From positions 558,001 through 622,000 of the forward strand of contig NZ_MDDR01000034.1 in NCBI RefSeq assembly GCF_001870435.1: a DNA stretch of 64,000 bases, written 5' to 3'. The notes beneath the pieces are model-generated. The model did no database searches and was not told the DNA's origin. It saw only the letters and a list, made by a program, of their open reading frames with translations. Of this stretch, positions 1 through 9,417 are shown piece after piece. The number at the start of each line of letters is the position of its first letter. The stretch's first letter is position 1. The stretch comes from Pseudomonas costantinii. GTDB taxonomy: Bacteria; Pseudomonadota; Gammaproteobacteria; Pseudomonadales; Pseudomonadaceae. A program made the position numbers and the translations under genes.

Positions 1-2
1 CC

Positions 3-797
<795 letters not shown>

Positions 798-851
798 GCG
801 TTTGTTGCACCGCTCACCAGGTTGAGGGACTAGACACCTCTCACCTTTTGA

Positions 852-886
852 GGGCCTGAAGGCTCGATCTTCAGGCCCTTTTTTTT
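852..886 (+). terminator. Rho-independent terminator after aspA
   Basis: A perfect 10-bp stem (GGGCCTGAAG / CTTCAGGCCC) with a 7-nt loop is followed by eight T residues at 879-886. It lies 55 nt after the aspA stop codon and separates aspA from the catabolic operon. Confidence 0.95.
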
Positions 887-935
887 GCCTGCCATTTCTC
901 TTCTTATATAGGCACGCGCAACTTTCTGTTGCGAC

Positions 936-951
936 GTTTTATATATAAAAC
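936..951. promoter_or_regulatory. 16-bp perfect palindrome, distal operator or activator site
   Basis: GTTTTATATATAAAAC is a perfect palindrome about 205 bp upstream of the -24 element. It is related to the site at 1059-1080 (GTTTxATATATxAAAC in both). Such a distance fits an upstream activating sequence for a sigma-54 enhancer-binding protein. An operator for the IclR regulator encoded at 6100-6933 is the alternative. Confidence 0.6.
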
Positions 952-1058
952 ACATTCGCCATTTCTCGCCTTTGCGGCGTTACCTGAAAAAGCACCGACT
1001 TCTCGCAACTTCCCAGTGCATGCTCGGGCAGTGTGCAATTTCGTGTCATATAAGAACC

Positions 1059-1080
1059 AACGTTTCATATATGAAACGTT
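1059..1080. promoter_or_regulatory. 22-bp perfect palindrome, proximal operator or activator site
   Basis: The 22-bp sequence is a perfect inverted repeat with core GTTTCATATATGAAAC (1062-1077). Degenerate copies flank it at 1043-1057 (GTGTCATATAAGAAC) and about 1108 (GTTCATATACAAAG). It is centred about 87 bp upstream of the -24 element. A related sequence, GTTTCCCATATAAAC, lies upstream of the porin promoter at 17054-17068, suggesting one regulator for both units. Confidence 0.65.
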
Positions 1081-1153
1081 TCATTTTCAATTAATTGACC
1101 ATAACCCGTTCATATACAAAGATATTTTGTAATTAATATCCGCAAACAAAGCA

Positions 1154-1170
1154 CTGGCATTGTTCGTGCA
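1154..1170 (+). promoter_or_regulatory. Sigma-54 (-24/-12) promoter of the catabolic operon
   Basis: CTGGCATTGTTCGTGCA matches the RpoN consensus, with the invariant GG (1156-1157) and GC (1168-1169) separated by exactly 10 bp. Transcription would start about 1180, giving a leader of about 35 nt before the ATG at 1215. The porin has a matching element at 17115-17131. Transcription from such a promoter requires an AAA+ enhancer-binding protein, and none is encoded in the window. Confidence 0.75.
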
Positions 1171-1214
1171 ATAAACGGCGTATCACCTATAAAACAGACC
1201 AGAGTACCTTCCCA

Positions 1215-2066
1215 ATGGCTGTGAAAGAGCTGTACGCCGTAACCCCCGAATGGAATAAGCCCGCTCTCAAGGAAGAACTGGAGCCGACCGAAATTGAATT
1301 TCGTAACGTCGGTAAATGTTTCCCGGCCAAGGGTAAATCGGAAGCCCCCTTTGCCATTCGCGAGGTGAATTTCAAGATTCGCCGGGGTGAGGTGGTGTCG
1401 ATCATCGGCCCTTCCGGTTGTGGCAAAAGCACCATCCTCAATATGGGCTCGGGCTTGTACCGTCCCAGCGAAGGCGAAGTTTTTGTAGGCGGCGAACCGG
1501 TCACCGGCCCCGTGCCGCAAGTGGCTTTCATGTTGCAGAAAGACCTGCTGATGCCTTGGCGCAGCATTCGCCGCAACGTTGAACTGGGGCTGGAGATCCA
1601 GGGCGTGCCCGCCGCCACCCGCCAGGCCGTAGCCCTCGACCTGCTCAATCGCTGCCACCTCAATGGGTTTGCCGATCACTACCCGTTCCAGCTGTCCGGC
1701 GGGATGCGCCAGCGCGCTGCACTGGCCCGCACCCTGGCCATCGACCCGCAGGTGCTGTTCCTTGATGAGCCGTTCTCCGCCCTCGATGCCCAGACCAAGA
1801 TGATCCTGCAACAGGACATGGCGCGGATGTTGTTCGACGAAAAGAAGACCGCGCTGTTTATCACCCACGACCTGATCGAGGGCATCGCCATGTCCGACCG
1901 ATTGCTGGTCATGAGCGCCCGGCCCGGCACCATCATTGAAGAAATCAGCATCGACCTGCCGTTTCGCGATAACCCGCTGGAGCGCCGCAAGCTGCCGGAA
2001 ATCGGCCCGCTGGTTGGCCGCCTAATGGAGTTGCTGCAAGTCGGCGCCGACACCGAGCTGCATTGA
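1215..2066 (+). CDS. NitT/TauT-family ABC transporter ATP-binding protein
   Basis: A 283-residue cytoplasmic ATPase. Walker A GPSGCGKST is at residues 65-73, the ABC signature LSGGMRQR begins at 160, and Walker B LFLDEPFSALD follows. Length and sequence resemble SsuB/TauB/ThiZ-type subunits for sulfonates, nitrate, HMP-pyrimidine or small aromatics. It is the first gene of the operon, with binding protein and permease genes immediately downstream (gaps of 39 and 28 nt), so together they form a complete importer. The ribosome binding site is weak (AGAG), and the start was chosen as the ATG giving the usual family N-terminus. The substrate cannot be read from sequence; context implies the compound degraded by the operon. 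Confidence 0.9.
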   Translation: MAVKELYAVTPEWNKPALKEELEPTEIEFRNVGKCFPAKGKSEAPFAIREVNFKIRRGEVVSIIGPSGCGKSTILNMGSGLYRPSEGEVFVGGEPVTGPVPQVAFMLQKDLLMPWRSIRRNVELGLEIQGVPAATRQAVALDLLNRCHLNGFADHYPFQLSGGMRQRAALARTLAIDPQVLFLDEPFSALDAQTKMILQQDMARMLFDEKKTALFITHDLIEGIAMSDRLLVMSARPGTIIEEISIDLPFRDNPLERRKLPEIGPLVGRLMELLQVGADTELH

Positions 2067-2105
2067 TCACCGCCCTGCGCCCCCCTAACTGATTCAGGAG
2101 TTTCC

Positions 2106-3098
2106 ATGCTCAAGTCTCTGTTTCAACGTCTGAGCGTGCTCAGCCTCGGCCTCGGCCTGGCCTGCGCTGTCCAGGCACAACCGACCAATGTCACCTACCT
2201 GCTGCCGGCGCCGCCTAACTCGCCCGCGTTTGCTCCGTGGATTATCGCCCAGCAAAAGGGTTACTACACCGACCAGGGCCTGAACCTGACCTTCATCGCC
2301 GCCAAAGGCGGTGTGGATGTAGCCAAGCAGATCGGGGCCGGTAACGCCCTGCTCGGTGGCGCTATCGGTGACACGCCGATTGTGGTCCGGGCCAATGGTA
2401 TTCCGGTGCGCGCCGTAGCGGTGCTGGGGTCCGGCGGGGTGACCATGATCGCCACCAACGCCAAGGAAAACATCAACTCGGTCAGCGACCTCAAGGGCAA
2501 GACCATGACGGTGATGTCATATTCCGACACCACCTACTACGCCCTGCTCGCCTCCTTGCGCAAAGCTGGCCTGAGCAAGACCGACGTAAATATCCAGGCC
2601 GCCGGCCCCGCCGGGGTCTGGCAACTGTTCTCAGCCGATAAGGCCCAGGCCATGGCCGGGGTACCGGACTGGGTGGTCAATGCCGAAGAGGCCGGGGCGC
2701 AGATCAAGCTGATCCCCCAGGAGCAGATTTTCGAAAGCATGGCCCAGGCGATTCTCGCCTCCGACGACGCCATCAAGAACCAACCCAATATCGTTCGCGG
2801 CGTGGTGCAGGGCACCTTGCAAGGCATGCGCGACATTATCCAGGACCCGCACGCCGCTGCCGTGACCTTCGCCCAGGCAGTGCCGGCCTACGCCGGCAAG
2901 GAAGACTCGCTGGAGAAGGTCTTCAAGCTCTACGTCAAACACGTCTACGCCAACCAAAGCGTGCTCGGCCACATCGACCCGGAGCGCCTGGACAAGGTCC
3001 GCAAGTTCTACGTCAGCGAAGGCATCGTCACCCAGGAGACCCCGCTTGCGGATCTCTTCACCAACCAATTCGTTGACAGCCCGGTCGCCGCGCAATGA
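2106..3098 (+). CDS. NMT1/THI5-like periplasmic substrate-binding protein
   Basis: A 330-residue protein with a clear signal peptide (hydrophobic core ending ACAVQAQ at about residue 25) and the fold of NitT/TauT solute-binding proteins, including the early AKGGVDVAKQIGAGNALLGG segment typical of the NMT1 group. A good ribosome binding site (AGGAG) lies 7 nt before the ATG. It should deliver the operon's substrate to the ATPase/permease pair flanking it. Family members bind sulfonates, thiamine precursors, riboflavin or aromatic acids, so the ligand is undetermined. Confidence 0.88.
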   Translation: MLKSLFQRLSVLSLGLGLACAVQAQPTNVTYLLPAPPNSPAFAPWIIAQQKGYYTDQGLNLTFIAAKGGVDVAKQIGAGNALLGGAIGDTPIVVRANGIPVRAVAVLGSGGVTMIATNAKENINSVSDLKGKTMTVMSYSDTTYYALLASLRKAGLSKTDVNIQAAGPAGVWQLFSADKAQAMAGVPDWVVNAEEAGAQIKLIPQEQIFESMAQAILASDDAIKNQPNIVRGVVQGTLQGMRDIIQDPHAAAVTFAQAVPAYAGKEDSLEKVFKLYVKHVYANQSVLGHIDPERLDKVRKFYVSEGIVTQETPLADLFTNQFVDSPVAAQ

Positions 3099-3126
3099 AC
3101 CACCGATACATTGAGGTACGCACACG

Positions 3127-3903
3127 ATGAAAAGCTTGAATAATTCCGTGCTCGGCAGCGTCGCACTGCTGGCGTTGTTCCTGGTGCTCTGGCAATGGGG
3201 CCCGGGGCTGCTCGGGATGCCCGAGTTCGTCATGCCCAAACTGAGCCGCGTGGCCCAGGAGAGCCTGGTGATGTGGCACACCGGCGGCTTGCTGCAACAC
3301 ACCCTGATCACCGCGCTGGAGATCGTCGTCGGCTTCGCGCTCGGGGCACTGCTGGGTGTGATGATTGGCGTCTCGCTGGGCCTGTCCCCGGCCGCCGAAG
3401 CGATGTTGTCGCCTTACATTCTGGCCTTGCAAATCGCGCCGAAAGTCGCCTTTGCGCCGCTGTTCGTAATGTGGCTGGGCTACACCATTTACCCGAAGAT
3501 TCTGATCGCGGTCCTGATCGTATTTTTCCCGGTAATGATCAACGTGCTGTCAGCCATCCGCACCGTCGATCCGGACATGATCAACCTGGTGCGCACCATG
3601 AATGCCAGCCGCTGGCAGATCTTCCGCCTCGTGGAGTTTCCGTCGGCCATGGCCGCACTGTTTTCCGGCCTGCGCATCGCTTCAACCCTCGCGGTGATTG
3701 GCGTCACCGTCGGTGAGTTGGTAGGCGGTAACCAAGGCCTGGGCTTCCTGTTGGTGGACGCCGAGGGCCAGGGCAACACGGCCGGCGTATTCGTCGCCAT
3801 CGTCATGCTCACCTTGATTGGGGTGATCGCGTACGGCGCAGTAGTTTGGGCGGAAAAACGCGTCCTGCACTACATGCCCAAAGCCATGTTGAGCACGCAA
3901 TGA
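3127..3903 (+). CDS. NitT/TauT-family ABC transporter permease
   Basis: A 258-residue inner-membrane protein with about six hydrophobic segments and the binding-protein-dependent permease loop (around MNASRWQIFRLVEFPSAMA) that contacts the ATPase. It forms the channel of the importer with the two preceding genes. Its TGA overlaps the next start in an ATGA arrangement, indicating translational coupling. Confidence 0.9.
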   Translation: MKSLNNSVLGSVALLALFLVLWQWGPGLLGMPEFVMPKLSRVAQESLVMWHTGGLLQHTLITALEIVVGFALGALLGVMIGVSLGLSPAAEAMLSPYILALQIAPKVAFAPLFVMWLGYTIYPKILIAVLIVFFPVMINVLSAIRTVDPDMINLVRTMNASRWQIFRLVEFPSAMAALFSGLRIASTLAVIGVTVGELVGGNQGLGFLLVDAEGQGNTAGVFVAIVMLTLIGVIAYGAVVWAEKRVLHYMPKAMLSTQ

Positions 3904-4667
3904 TGAACAGCCAGAACCTTTTGCTTGAGGGCCGCCGTGTGCTGGTCACCGGTGGCGCCCGTGGCTTGGGCTACGCCTTTGCCCAGGCCATCAGCCGAGC
4001 CGGTGCGCGGGTGGTCATTGCCGACGTGCTACATGAGCGTGTGCAGCAGGCCGCCTGTGATTTGCGGGCCCTGGGCCTGGACGTGCAGGCGGTCACCGTC
4101 GACCTCGCCCAACCGGCGTCCATCCTGGCGTGTATCGACTCGACCCTGGGCCTGCTTGGCGGTCTCGACGGCCTGGTGAACAACGCCTCGATCACCAACT
4201 CCGGCGGCAAAGGTTGCGAAGAACTGAGCATCGACACCTGGGACCAGGTGATGCAAGTCAACGTGCGCGGCACCTGGCTGATGACCACCGCTTGCCTGCC
4301 TGCGTTGCGCGCCAGCGGCCAGGGCGCCATCGTCAACCTGGCCTCGGATACCCCGCTATGGGGTGCACCGAACCTGCTGGCCTACGTCGCCAGCAAGGGC
4401 GCGATCATCGCCATGACCCGCAGCCTTGCCCGTGAACTGGGGGCCGACAACATCACGGTCAACGCCATCGCTCCCGGCCTGGTGCTGGTGGAAGCCACCG
4501 CCTACGTGCCCGAGGCGCGTCACCGTCTGTACAACGACCAACGGGCCATCCAACGCCCGCAATTACCCGAAGACGTCAGCGGCGCCGTGCTGTTCGCGCT
4601 GTCCGACCTTGCCCGCTTCATCACTGGACAAACCCTGCCGGTCAACGGCGGGTTCGTCATGCCTTGA
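3900..4667 (+). CDS. SDR-family oxidoreductase (classical, FabG-like)
   Basis: A 255-residue classical short-chain dehydrogenase. The Rossmann motif TGGARGLG is at residues 17-24, NNAS follows, and the catalytic residues S149, Y162 and K166 are present. A C-terminal proline-glycine segment and NGG end fit FabG-like enzymes. It presumably oxidises or reduces an alcohol/ketone or a cis-dihydrodiol intermediate of the pathway with NAD(P). The start at 3900 overlaps the permease stop as ATGA; an earlier in-frame ATG inside the permease gene was rejected. A second SDR at 6935-7732 in the same operon has a degenerate active site, so this is the one likely to be a normal dehydrogenase. Confidence 0.88.
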   Translation: MMNSQNLLLEGRRVLVTGGARGLGYAFAQAISRAGARVVIADVLHERVQQAACDLRALGLDVQAVTVDLAQPASILACIDSTLGLLGGLDGLVNNASITNSGGKGCEELSIDTWDQVMQVNVRGTWLMTTACLPALRASGQGAIVNLASDTPLWGAPNLLAYVASKGAIIAMTRSLARELGADNITVNAIAPGLVLVEATAYVPEARHRLYNDQRAIQRPQLPEDVSGAVLFALSDLARFITGQTLPVNGGFVMP

Positions 4668-4680
4668 TCTGGAGACTGTC

Positions 4681-5220
4681 ATGACCGATTTATCTGCCCA
4701 AAACGATACCCCGAAAAGCTGGGACCGCCCTGCCGGTGCCAGTCTGGAAAGTTGGATGAGCACCCGCATCGCCCGATACGAGACGCGCAAGTACGACTGG
4801 GATGCGCTGAAATTCCAAGCCGACTACGACCCCAAATTCCGCCGTGCGCAAATGCGTTACATCGGCACCGGCGGCACCGGCATCAGCACCGACATGAACA
4901 CTATCCCGTCGGAGCACTTCACCTTTTCCACCATGGTGATCCCGGCCGGCCACGAAGGCCCGCCGCACCTGCACATTGACGTCGAGGAAGTGTTCTTCGT
5001 GCTGCGCGGCAAACTCAAGGTGGTGCTGGAAAAGGATGGTGAACGTTTCGAAACCATCCTCACCGACCGCGATGTGATTTCCGTGCCGCCCGGCGTGTAC
5101 CGCGAAGAGATCAACATCGGCGACGAAGACGCGCTGATGTGCGTGATGCTCGGCGCGAAAAAGCCGATCACCCCGACCTATCCGCCAGAGCACCCTCTGG
5201 CCTCGATCAAGCGCGGATAA
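4681..5220 (+). CDS. Cupin-domain protein
   Basis: A 179-residue protein with one conserved cupin barrel: motif 1 GPPHLHIDVEEVFFVLRG supplies two histidines and a glutamate for a metal, and motif 2 is represented around VSVPPGVYREEIN. The start at 4681 has a ribosome binding site (GGAG) and removes an upstream extension that overlaps the SDR gene in another frame. Single-domain cupins in aromatic operons can be dioxygenases, isomerases or ligand-binding proteins. No specific reaction can be assigned. Confidence 0.8.
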   Translation: MTDLSAQNDTPKSWDRPAGASLESWMSTRIARYETRKYDWDALKFQADYDPKFRRAQMRYIGTGGTGISTDMNTIPSEHFTFSTMVIPAGHEGPPHLHIDVEEVFFVLRGKLKVVLEKDGERFETILTDRDVISVPPGVYREEINIGDEDALMCVMLGAKKPITPTYPPEHPLASIKRG

Positions 5221-5224
5221 GCCC

Positions 5225-6103
5225 ATGTTGCCAGGACTCACTCAAGCCGAGCCGACGGCCCACCTGCAAGCCCAATTGGAGCGGGACTTTCCCCAGCGTC
5301 TGGTGCCCGCAGCCGGTGGCCAACAGGCTTTGCGCGAATGCGGCGCGGGGCCAGCGGTGGTGTTGTTACACGGTATAGGCTCCGGGGCCGCGTCCTGGCT
5401 GCAGGTGGCACAACAGCTGGCGCCCCAGGCCCGTGTCATCGCCTGGGATGCCCCTGGCTACGGCAAGTCCAGCCCCCTGGAGTCGGACGTGCCCAAGGCT
5501 GAGCAATACGCCGCCCGCCTGGCGCAGATGCTCGATGCACTGGGTGTTGATGAGTGTGTGCTGGTGGGCCACTCCCTGGGCGCACTGACCGCCCTGGCAT
5601 TCGCCCGCAGTTCACAGGCCCGGCGGGTGAGTTGCCTGGTGCTGATCAGCCCTGCGCGCGGTTATGGCGCACCGGAACGTGCCTCGCAGCGCCAGCAAGT
5701 ACGCCAGCAACGCCTGGACAATCTGCAACGCCTGGGGATCGCCGGCCTGGCCGAACAACGTAGCGCCCACATGCTGTCGCCTCGCGCCACGCCCGAAGCG
5801 ATAGCCTGGGTGCGCTGGAACATGGCACGCCTGAACACGGCCGGTTATCGCCAGGCCATCGAGCTGTTGTGCGGCGACGATCTACTGCGCCACGGCCAGC
5901 CTGCCATGCCCTGCGAAGTGCATTGCGGCGAAGCCGACAGCATCACCACAGCCGACACCTGCCTGAGCGTGGCCAAGGCATTGGGCGCCCGCTTCAACCT
6001 GATCGCCGACGCAGGCCATGCCAGCCCCATCGAACAACCGCAGGTGGTTGCGGGCCGCCTGGCCTCTGCCATCCAAGAATCCCTGACAGGTACCTCGCTA
6101 TGA
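5225..6103 (+). CDS. Alpha/beta-fold hydrolase
   Basis: A 292-residue hydrolase with the oxyanion segment HGIGSGAASW, the nucleophile elbow GHSLG (serine at residue 117), a later acidic residue and a C-terminal GHASPIEQP histidine, so the triad looks complete. Known relatives in catabolic operons include meta-cleavage product hydrolases, 3-oxoadipate enol-lactonases and NicD-type deformylases. Here it most likely cleaves a ring-fission product, ester, lactone or amide. It overlaps the following IclR gene by ATGA. Confidence 0.85.
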   Translation: MLPGLTQAEPTAHLQAQLERDFPQRLVPAAGGQQALRECGAGPAVVLLHGIGSGAASWLQVAQQLAPQARVIAWDAPGYGKSSPLESDVPKAEQYAARLAQMLDALGVDECVLVGHSLGALTALAFARSSQARRVSCLVLISPARGYGAPERASQRQQVRQQRLDNLQRLGIAGLAEQRSAHMLSPRATPEAIAWVRWNMARLNTAGYRQAIELLCGDDLLRHGQPAMPCEVHCGEADSITTADTCLSVAKALGARFNLIADAGHASPIEQPQVVAGRLASAIQESLTGTSL

Positions 6104-6933
6104 ACGATTCCGATCTGCTGAAGGACACCTCGGACAAATACATCGTGCCAGGCCTGGAGCGCGGGCTGTTGCTGCTCTGCGAGTTCAGCCGGCGCAACCG
6201 CACCTTGACCGCGCCGGAGTTGGCGCGTCGCCTGGCGCTACCGCGCTCGACCATTTTCCGCCTGCTCACCACCCTGGAAACCATGGGCTTCGTCACCCGT
6301 AGCGGTAACGAATATCGCTTGGGTATGTCCGTGCTGCGCCTGGGCTTTGAATACCTCGCGTCGCTGGAACTGACCGAGCTCGGCCAACCGTTGCTGGCGC
6401 GCTTGTGCGACCGTGTTAACTACCCGAGCAATCTGGTGGTACGCGACGGGCGCTCGATCGTGTACGTGGCCAAGGTCTCGCCGCCCTCGGTGTTCTCCAA
6501 CGCGGTTAACGTCGGCACCCGTTTGCCGGCCCATGCCACGGTACTGGGACGCATCCTGCTGGAAGACCTGTCGCTGACCGAACTGCGTGAGCTGTACCCC
6601 GAAGACCACCTGGAACAGCACTCGCCCTGCACCCCCAAAACCGTGATGGAACTGTTCGATCTGGTCCAGGCCGATCGCCAGCGCGGCTTTGTCAGCGGCG
6701 AAGGGTTTTTCGAGTCGGCAATCTCCACGGTGGCCGCCCCGGTGCGCGATCAGAGCGGCGACATCGTCGCCGCCCTGGGCGTGACCATCCCGACCACGCA
6801 GATCGGCCATGTGAATTTTGAAGAGCTGTTGACCCAAGTGCGCCGCAGCGCCGACGAACTGTCGCGCCTGCTCAACTACAACGGCGGCGCCCACAGCGGG
6901 CAGCCCCGAGTCACCGCCTTGATGAGAGATTGA
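6100..6933 (+). CDS. IclR-family transcriptional regulator
   Basis: A 277-residue regulator with an N-terminal winged helix (about residues 20-80, containing LTAPELARRLALPRSTIFRLL) and the C-terminal IclR effector domain (about 95-260, with GTRLPAHATVLGRILL and the typical GEGFFESAISTVAAPV segment). It sits in the middle of the operon it presumably senses for. IclR proteins of this type bind palindromes and respond to aromatic acids. The perfect palindromes at 936-951 and 1059-1080 are candidate operators, although the promoter there looks sigma-54 dependent, which is unusual for this family. Confidence 0.92.
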   Translation: MNDSDLLKDTSDKYIVPGLERGLLLLCEFSRRNRTLTAPELARRLALPRSTIFRLLTTLETMGFVTRSGNEYRLGMSVLRLGFEYLASLELTELGQPLLARLCDRVNYPSNLVVRDGRSIVYVAKVSPPSVFSNAVNVGTRLPAHATVLGRILLEDLSLTELRELYPEDHLEQHSPCTPKTVMELFDLVQADRQRGFVSGEGFFESAISTVAAPVRDQSGDIVAALGVTIPTTQIGHVNFEELLTQVRRSADELSRLLNYNGGAHSGQPRVTALMRD

Positions 6934-6934
6934 G

Positions 6935-7732
6935 ATGAGCCTTTATCAATTGCAGGGCCGAACCGCAATCGTCACCGGTGGCTCATCGGGCATCGGCCTG
7001 GCGTGCGTCGAACTGCTGCTGGAAGCCGGCGCTGCAGTGGCGTTCTGTGGTCGCGATGCCGATCGCCTGCACCGCGCCGAAGCCGGACTGCGCCAACGTT
7101 TCCCCCAGGCCCGGCTGCTGGCCCAGGTGTGCAATGTGCTTGATGCCGAATCGGTCAACGCGTTTGCCGGCGCCAGCCAGGCTGCACTGGGCGCCGCCAA
7201 CGTGTTGATCAACAACGCCGGGCAAGGCCGGGTCTCGACCTTCGCCGACACCACCGACAGCGCCTGGACCGAGGAGCTGAACCTGAAGTTCTTCTCAGTG
7301 ATCAACCCGGTCCGCGCCTTCAAACAGCAACTGGAAAGCCAGGCCGACGCCGCCATTGTGTGCGTCAACTCGCTACTGGCCAGCCAGCCGGAAGCGCACA
7401 TGGTCGCGACCTCCGCCGCACGCGCCGGGATCAAGAACCTGGTGCGCTCGATGGCCACTGAGTTCGCCCCGCAGGGCATCCGCGTCAACGGCATTCTGAT
7501 CGGCCTGGTGGAGTCCGGGCAATGGCGCCGTCGCTTCGAAGCGCGTGAAGAGCGCGACCTCGACTGGGCGCAATGGACCGCCCGGCTGGCACAACAAAAA
7601 CATATTCCCTTGGGGCGCCTGGGCCTGCCGATTGAAGCGGCCCGCGCGATCCTGTTCCTGGCCTCGCCTCTGTCGGCTTACACCACAGGCAGCCATATCG
7701 ATGTATCCGGAGGCCTGTCCCGCCATGCGTAA
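6935..7732 (+). CDS. SDR-family protein with degenerate active site
   Basis: A 265-residue Rossmann-fold protein with TGGSSGIG at residues 14-21 and NNAG, so NAD(P) binding is expected. Where classical SDRs have YxxxK, this sequence reads T159-S-A-A-R163: both the catalytic tyrosine and lysine appear replaced, while the preceding serine region (VNSLLAS) is kept. The rest of the fold and the C-terminal SGG segment are normal. It may use a different mechanism (isomerase, dehydratase or lyase) or act on an unusual substrate. It overlaps the next gene by 8 nt. Confidence 0.82.
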   Translation: MSLYQLQGRTAIVTGGSSGIGLACVELLLEAGAAVAFCGRDADRLHRAEAGLRQRFPQARLLAQVCNVLDAESVNAFAGASQAALGAANVLINNAGQGRVSTFADTTDSAWTEELNLKFFSVINPVRAFKQQLESQADAAIVCVNSLLASQPEAHMVATSAARAGIKNLVRSMATEFAPQGIRVNGILIGLVESGQWRRRFEAREERDLDWAQWTARLAQQKHIPLGRLGLPIEAARAILFLASPLSAYTTGSHIDVSGGLSRHA

Positions 7733-9407
7733 TGAAAACACTGTCACCGTGGGCGCTGCCATCACCGCCTTTCTCGAACAATGTGACGTCAAGGCCGCGT
7801 TTGGCGTGATCTCGATTCACAACATGCCGATCCTCGATGCCTTCGCCGTGCGCGGTAATATCCGCTTCGTCATGGCCCGGGGCGAAGCTGGCGCCGCCAA
7901 CATGGCCGACGCTTATGCCCGCGCCACCGGCGGCCTGGGCGTGTGCCTGACGTCCACTGGCACTGCAGCCGGCAATGCCGCCGGCGCCATGGTTGAAGCC
8001 CAGACCGCCGGCACCCCGCTGCTGCATATCACCGGGCAGATCGAGACGCCGTACCTGGATCAGGAACTGGCGTACATCCACGAAGCCCGCGACCAACTGA
8101 ACATGCTCAAGGCCGTCTCCAAGGCCGCCTTTCGCGTACGCAGCGTCGAAACTGCCATCAGCACCCTGAAGCTGGCGGTCCAAACAGCCCTGACTGCGCC
8201 GACCGGCCCGGTGAGTGTCGAGATCCCGATCGACATCCAGTCGACCTTCATCCCGATGCCTACCGACCTCTCGCCGCTGCCGATCCCGGTGGCCGTCCCT
8301 GCGCCGGAAACCCTCGATCTGGTGGCCGAGCGCTTGGCCAGCGCCAAGCGCCCGATGCTCTGGCTCGGCGGCGGTGCCCGACATGCCGGGGCGCAGGTCA
8401 AGCGCCTGCTGGCGATGGGCGTGGGGGTTATCACCTCGACGCAGGGCCGCGGCGTGGTCAACGAAGACGATGAGCGCTGCCTCGGTGCCTTTTCGCAGAA
8501 CAAACGGGTCGAGCAGTTCCTGCAAACCTGCGATGCACTGTTGATCGCCGGTTCCCGCCTGCGCAGCAACGAGACCTTCAAGTACGCCCTGAAGCTGCCG
8601 CAGAACACCCTGCGCATTGACGCCAATCCGGCCACCGAAGGCCGCAGCTATGCCAGCGAACTGTTTATCTGCGGTGATGCGGCGCTGGCCCTCGAAGGCC
8701 TGGCCGACCGCCTCGAAGGCCGCTTGCACACCGACCCGAGCTTCCTTGGTGAACTCAAGGCCGTGCGTGAGCAATCGCGCAGCCAACTGGTAGCAGACCT
8801 GGGGCCGTACTCGGCGATGGTCGAGCAGTTGCAAGCTGTCACCGGCCGCGATTTCACCTGGGTACGCGACGTAACCCTGTCCAACAGCATCTGGGGCAAC
8901 CGCTTGCTCAACCTTTACCACCCACGCGCCGGGGTTCACGCCTTGGGCGGCGGTATCGGTCAAGGCCTGGCGATGGGCATCGGGGCCGCCGTGGCCGCCG
9001 CCGAAACGGCACCCGGGCGCAAGGTATTCGCCCTGGCTGGCGACGGCGGTTTCATCCTCAACCTCGGTGAGCTGGCGACGCTGGTTCAGGAGCGCGCCAA
9101 TCTGGTGATCCTGTTGATGAACGATCAACGCTACGGGGTGATCCGCAACATTCAGGACGCGGTCTACGGCAGTCGCCATTGCTACGTCGACCTGCACACA
9201 CCTGACTACACCAAGCTCGCCGAATCCATGGGCTTGCGCCACGGTCTGGTCACCGACCTCAAGGACTTCGCCCGCGTGGTCGATAGCGCCCTGAGCCAGC
9301 CCGGTCCCTTCCTGCTGGAAGTCGACATGCTCAGTGTCGGCAACTTCGCCACCCAGTTCGCCGGCCCGCCCAATAGCGAAACCAAAGCCCAGAAGGCCAC
9401 CGCCTGA
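7725..9407 (+). CDS. Thiamine-diphosphate-dependent enzyme (acetolactate synthase/benzoylformate decarboxylase type)
   Basis: A 560-residue ThDP enzyme with the three usual domains: an N-terminal PYR domain with the cofactor-activating glutamate (E54 in RGEAGAANMADAYA), a central domain, and a C-terminal PP domain with the GDGGF magnesium/diphosphate motif (D440) followed by a conserved ND. The start ATG at 7725 has a GGAGG ribosome binding site inside the preceding gene. In an aromatic operon the likely role is decarboxylation of a 2-oxo acid to an aldehyde, which the adjacent aldehyde dehydrogenase would oxidise. Carboligation cannot be excluded. Confidence 0.87.
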   Translation: MRNENTVTVGAAITAFLEQCDVKAAFGVISIHNMPILDAFAVRGNIRFVMARGEAGAANMADAYARATGGLGVCLTSTGTAAGNAAGAMVEAQTAGTPLLHITGQIETPYLDQELAYIHEARDQLNMLKAVSKAAFRVRSVETAISTLKLAVQTALTAPTGPVSVEIPIDIQSTFIPMPTDLSPLPIPVAVPAPETLDLVAERLASAKRPMLWLGGGARHAGAQVKRLLAMGVGVITSTQGRGVVNEDDERCLGAFSQNKRVEQFLQTCDALLIAGSRLRSNETFKYALKLPQNTLRIDANPATEGRSYASELFICGDAALALEGLADRLEGRLHTDPSFLGELKAVREQSRSQLVADLGPYSAMVEQLQAVTGRDFTWVRDVTLSNSIWGNRLLNLYHPRAGVHALGGGIGQGLAMGIGAAVAAAETAPGRKVFALAGDGGFILNLGELATLVQERANLVILLMNDQRYGVIRNIQDAVYGSRHCYVDLHTPDYTKLAESMGLRHGLVTDLKDFARVVDSALSQPGPFLLEVDMLSVGNFATQFAGPPNSETKAQKATA

Positions 9408-9417
9408 GGATCGCCCC

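Larger units (their letters stand above)
887..1214 (+). other. AT-rich regulatory region upstream of the catabolic operon
   Basis: This stretch of about 330 nt has no convincing gene; a 67-codon frame at 929-1132 looks like chance in AT-rich DNA. It carries two perfect palindromes (936-951 and 1059-1080), two degenerate copies of the same TCATATA-core site (1043-1057 and about 1108-1121), a sigma-54 promoter (1154-1170) and a 24-nt motif shared with the porin leader (1173-1196). It is clearly lower in G+C than its surroundings, as expected for a regulated promoter. Confidence 0.8.

Noticed and set aside
929..1132. 67-codon frame in the AT-rich operon upstream region
   Set aside because: Covers the palindromes and stops before the promoter; no ribosome binding site; composition is that of AT-rich regulatory DNA.
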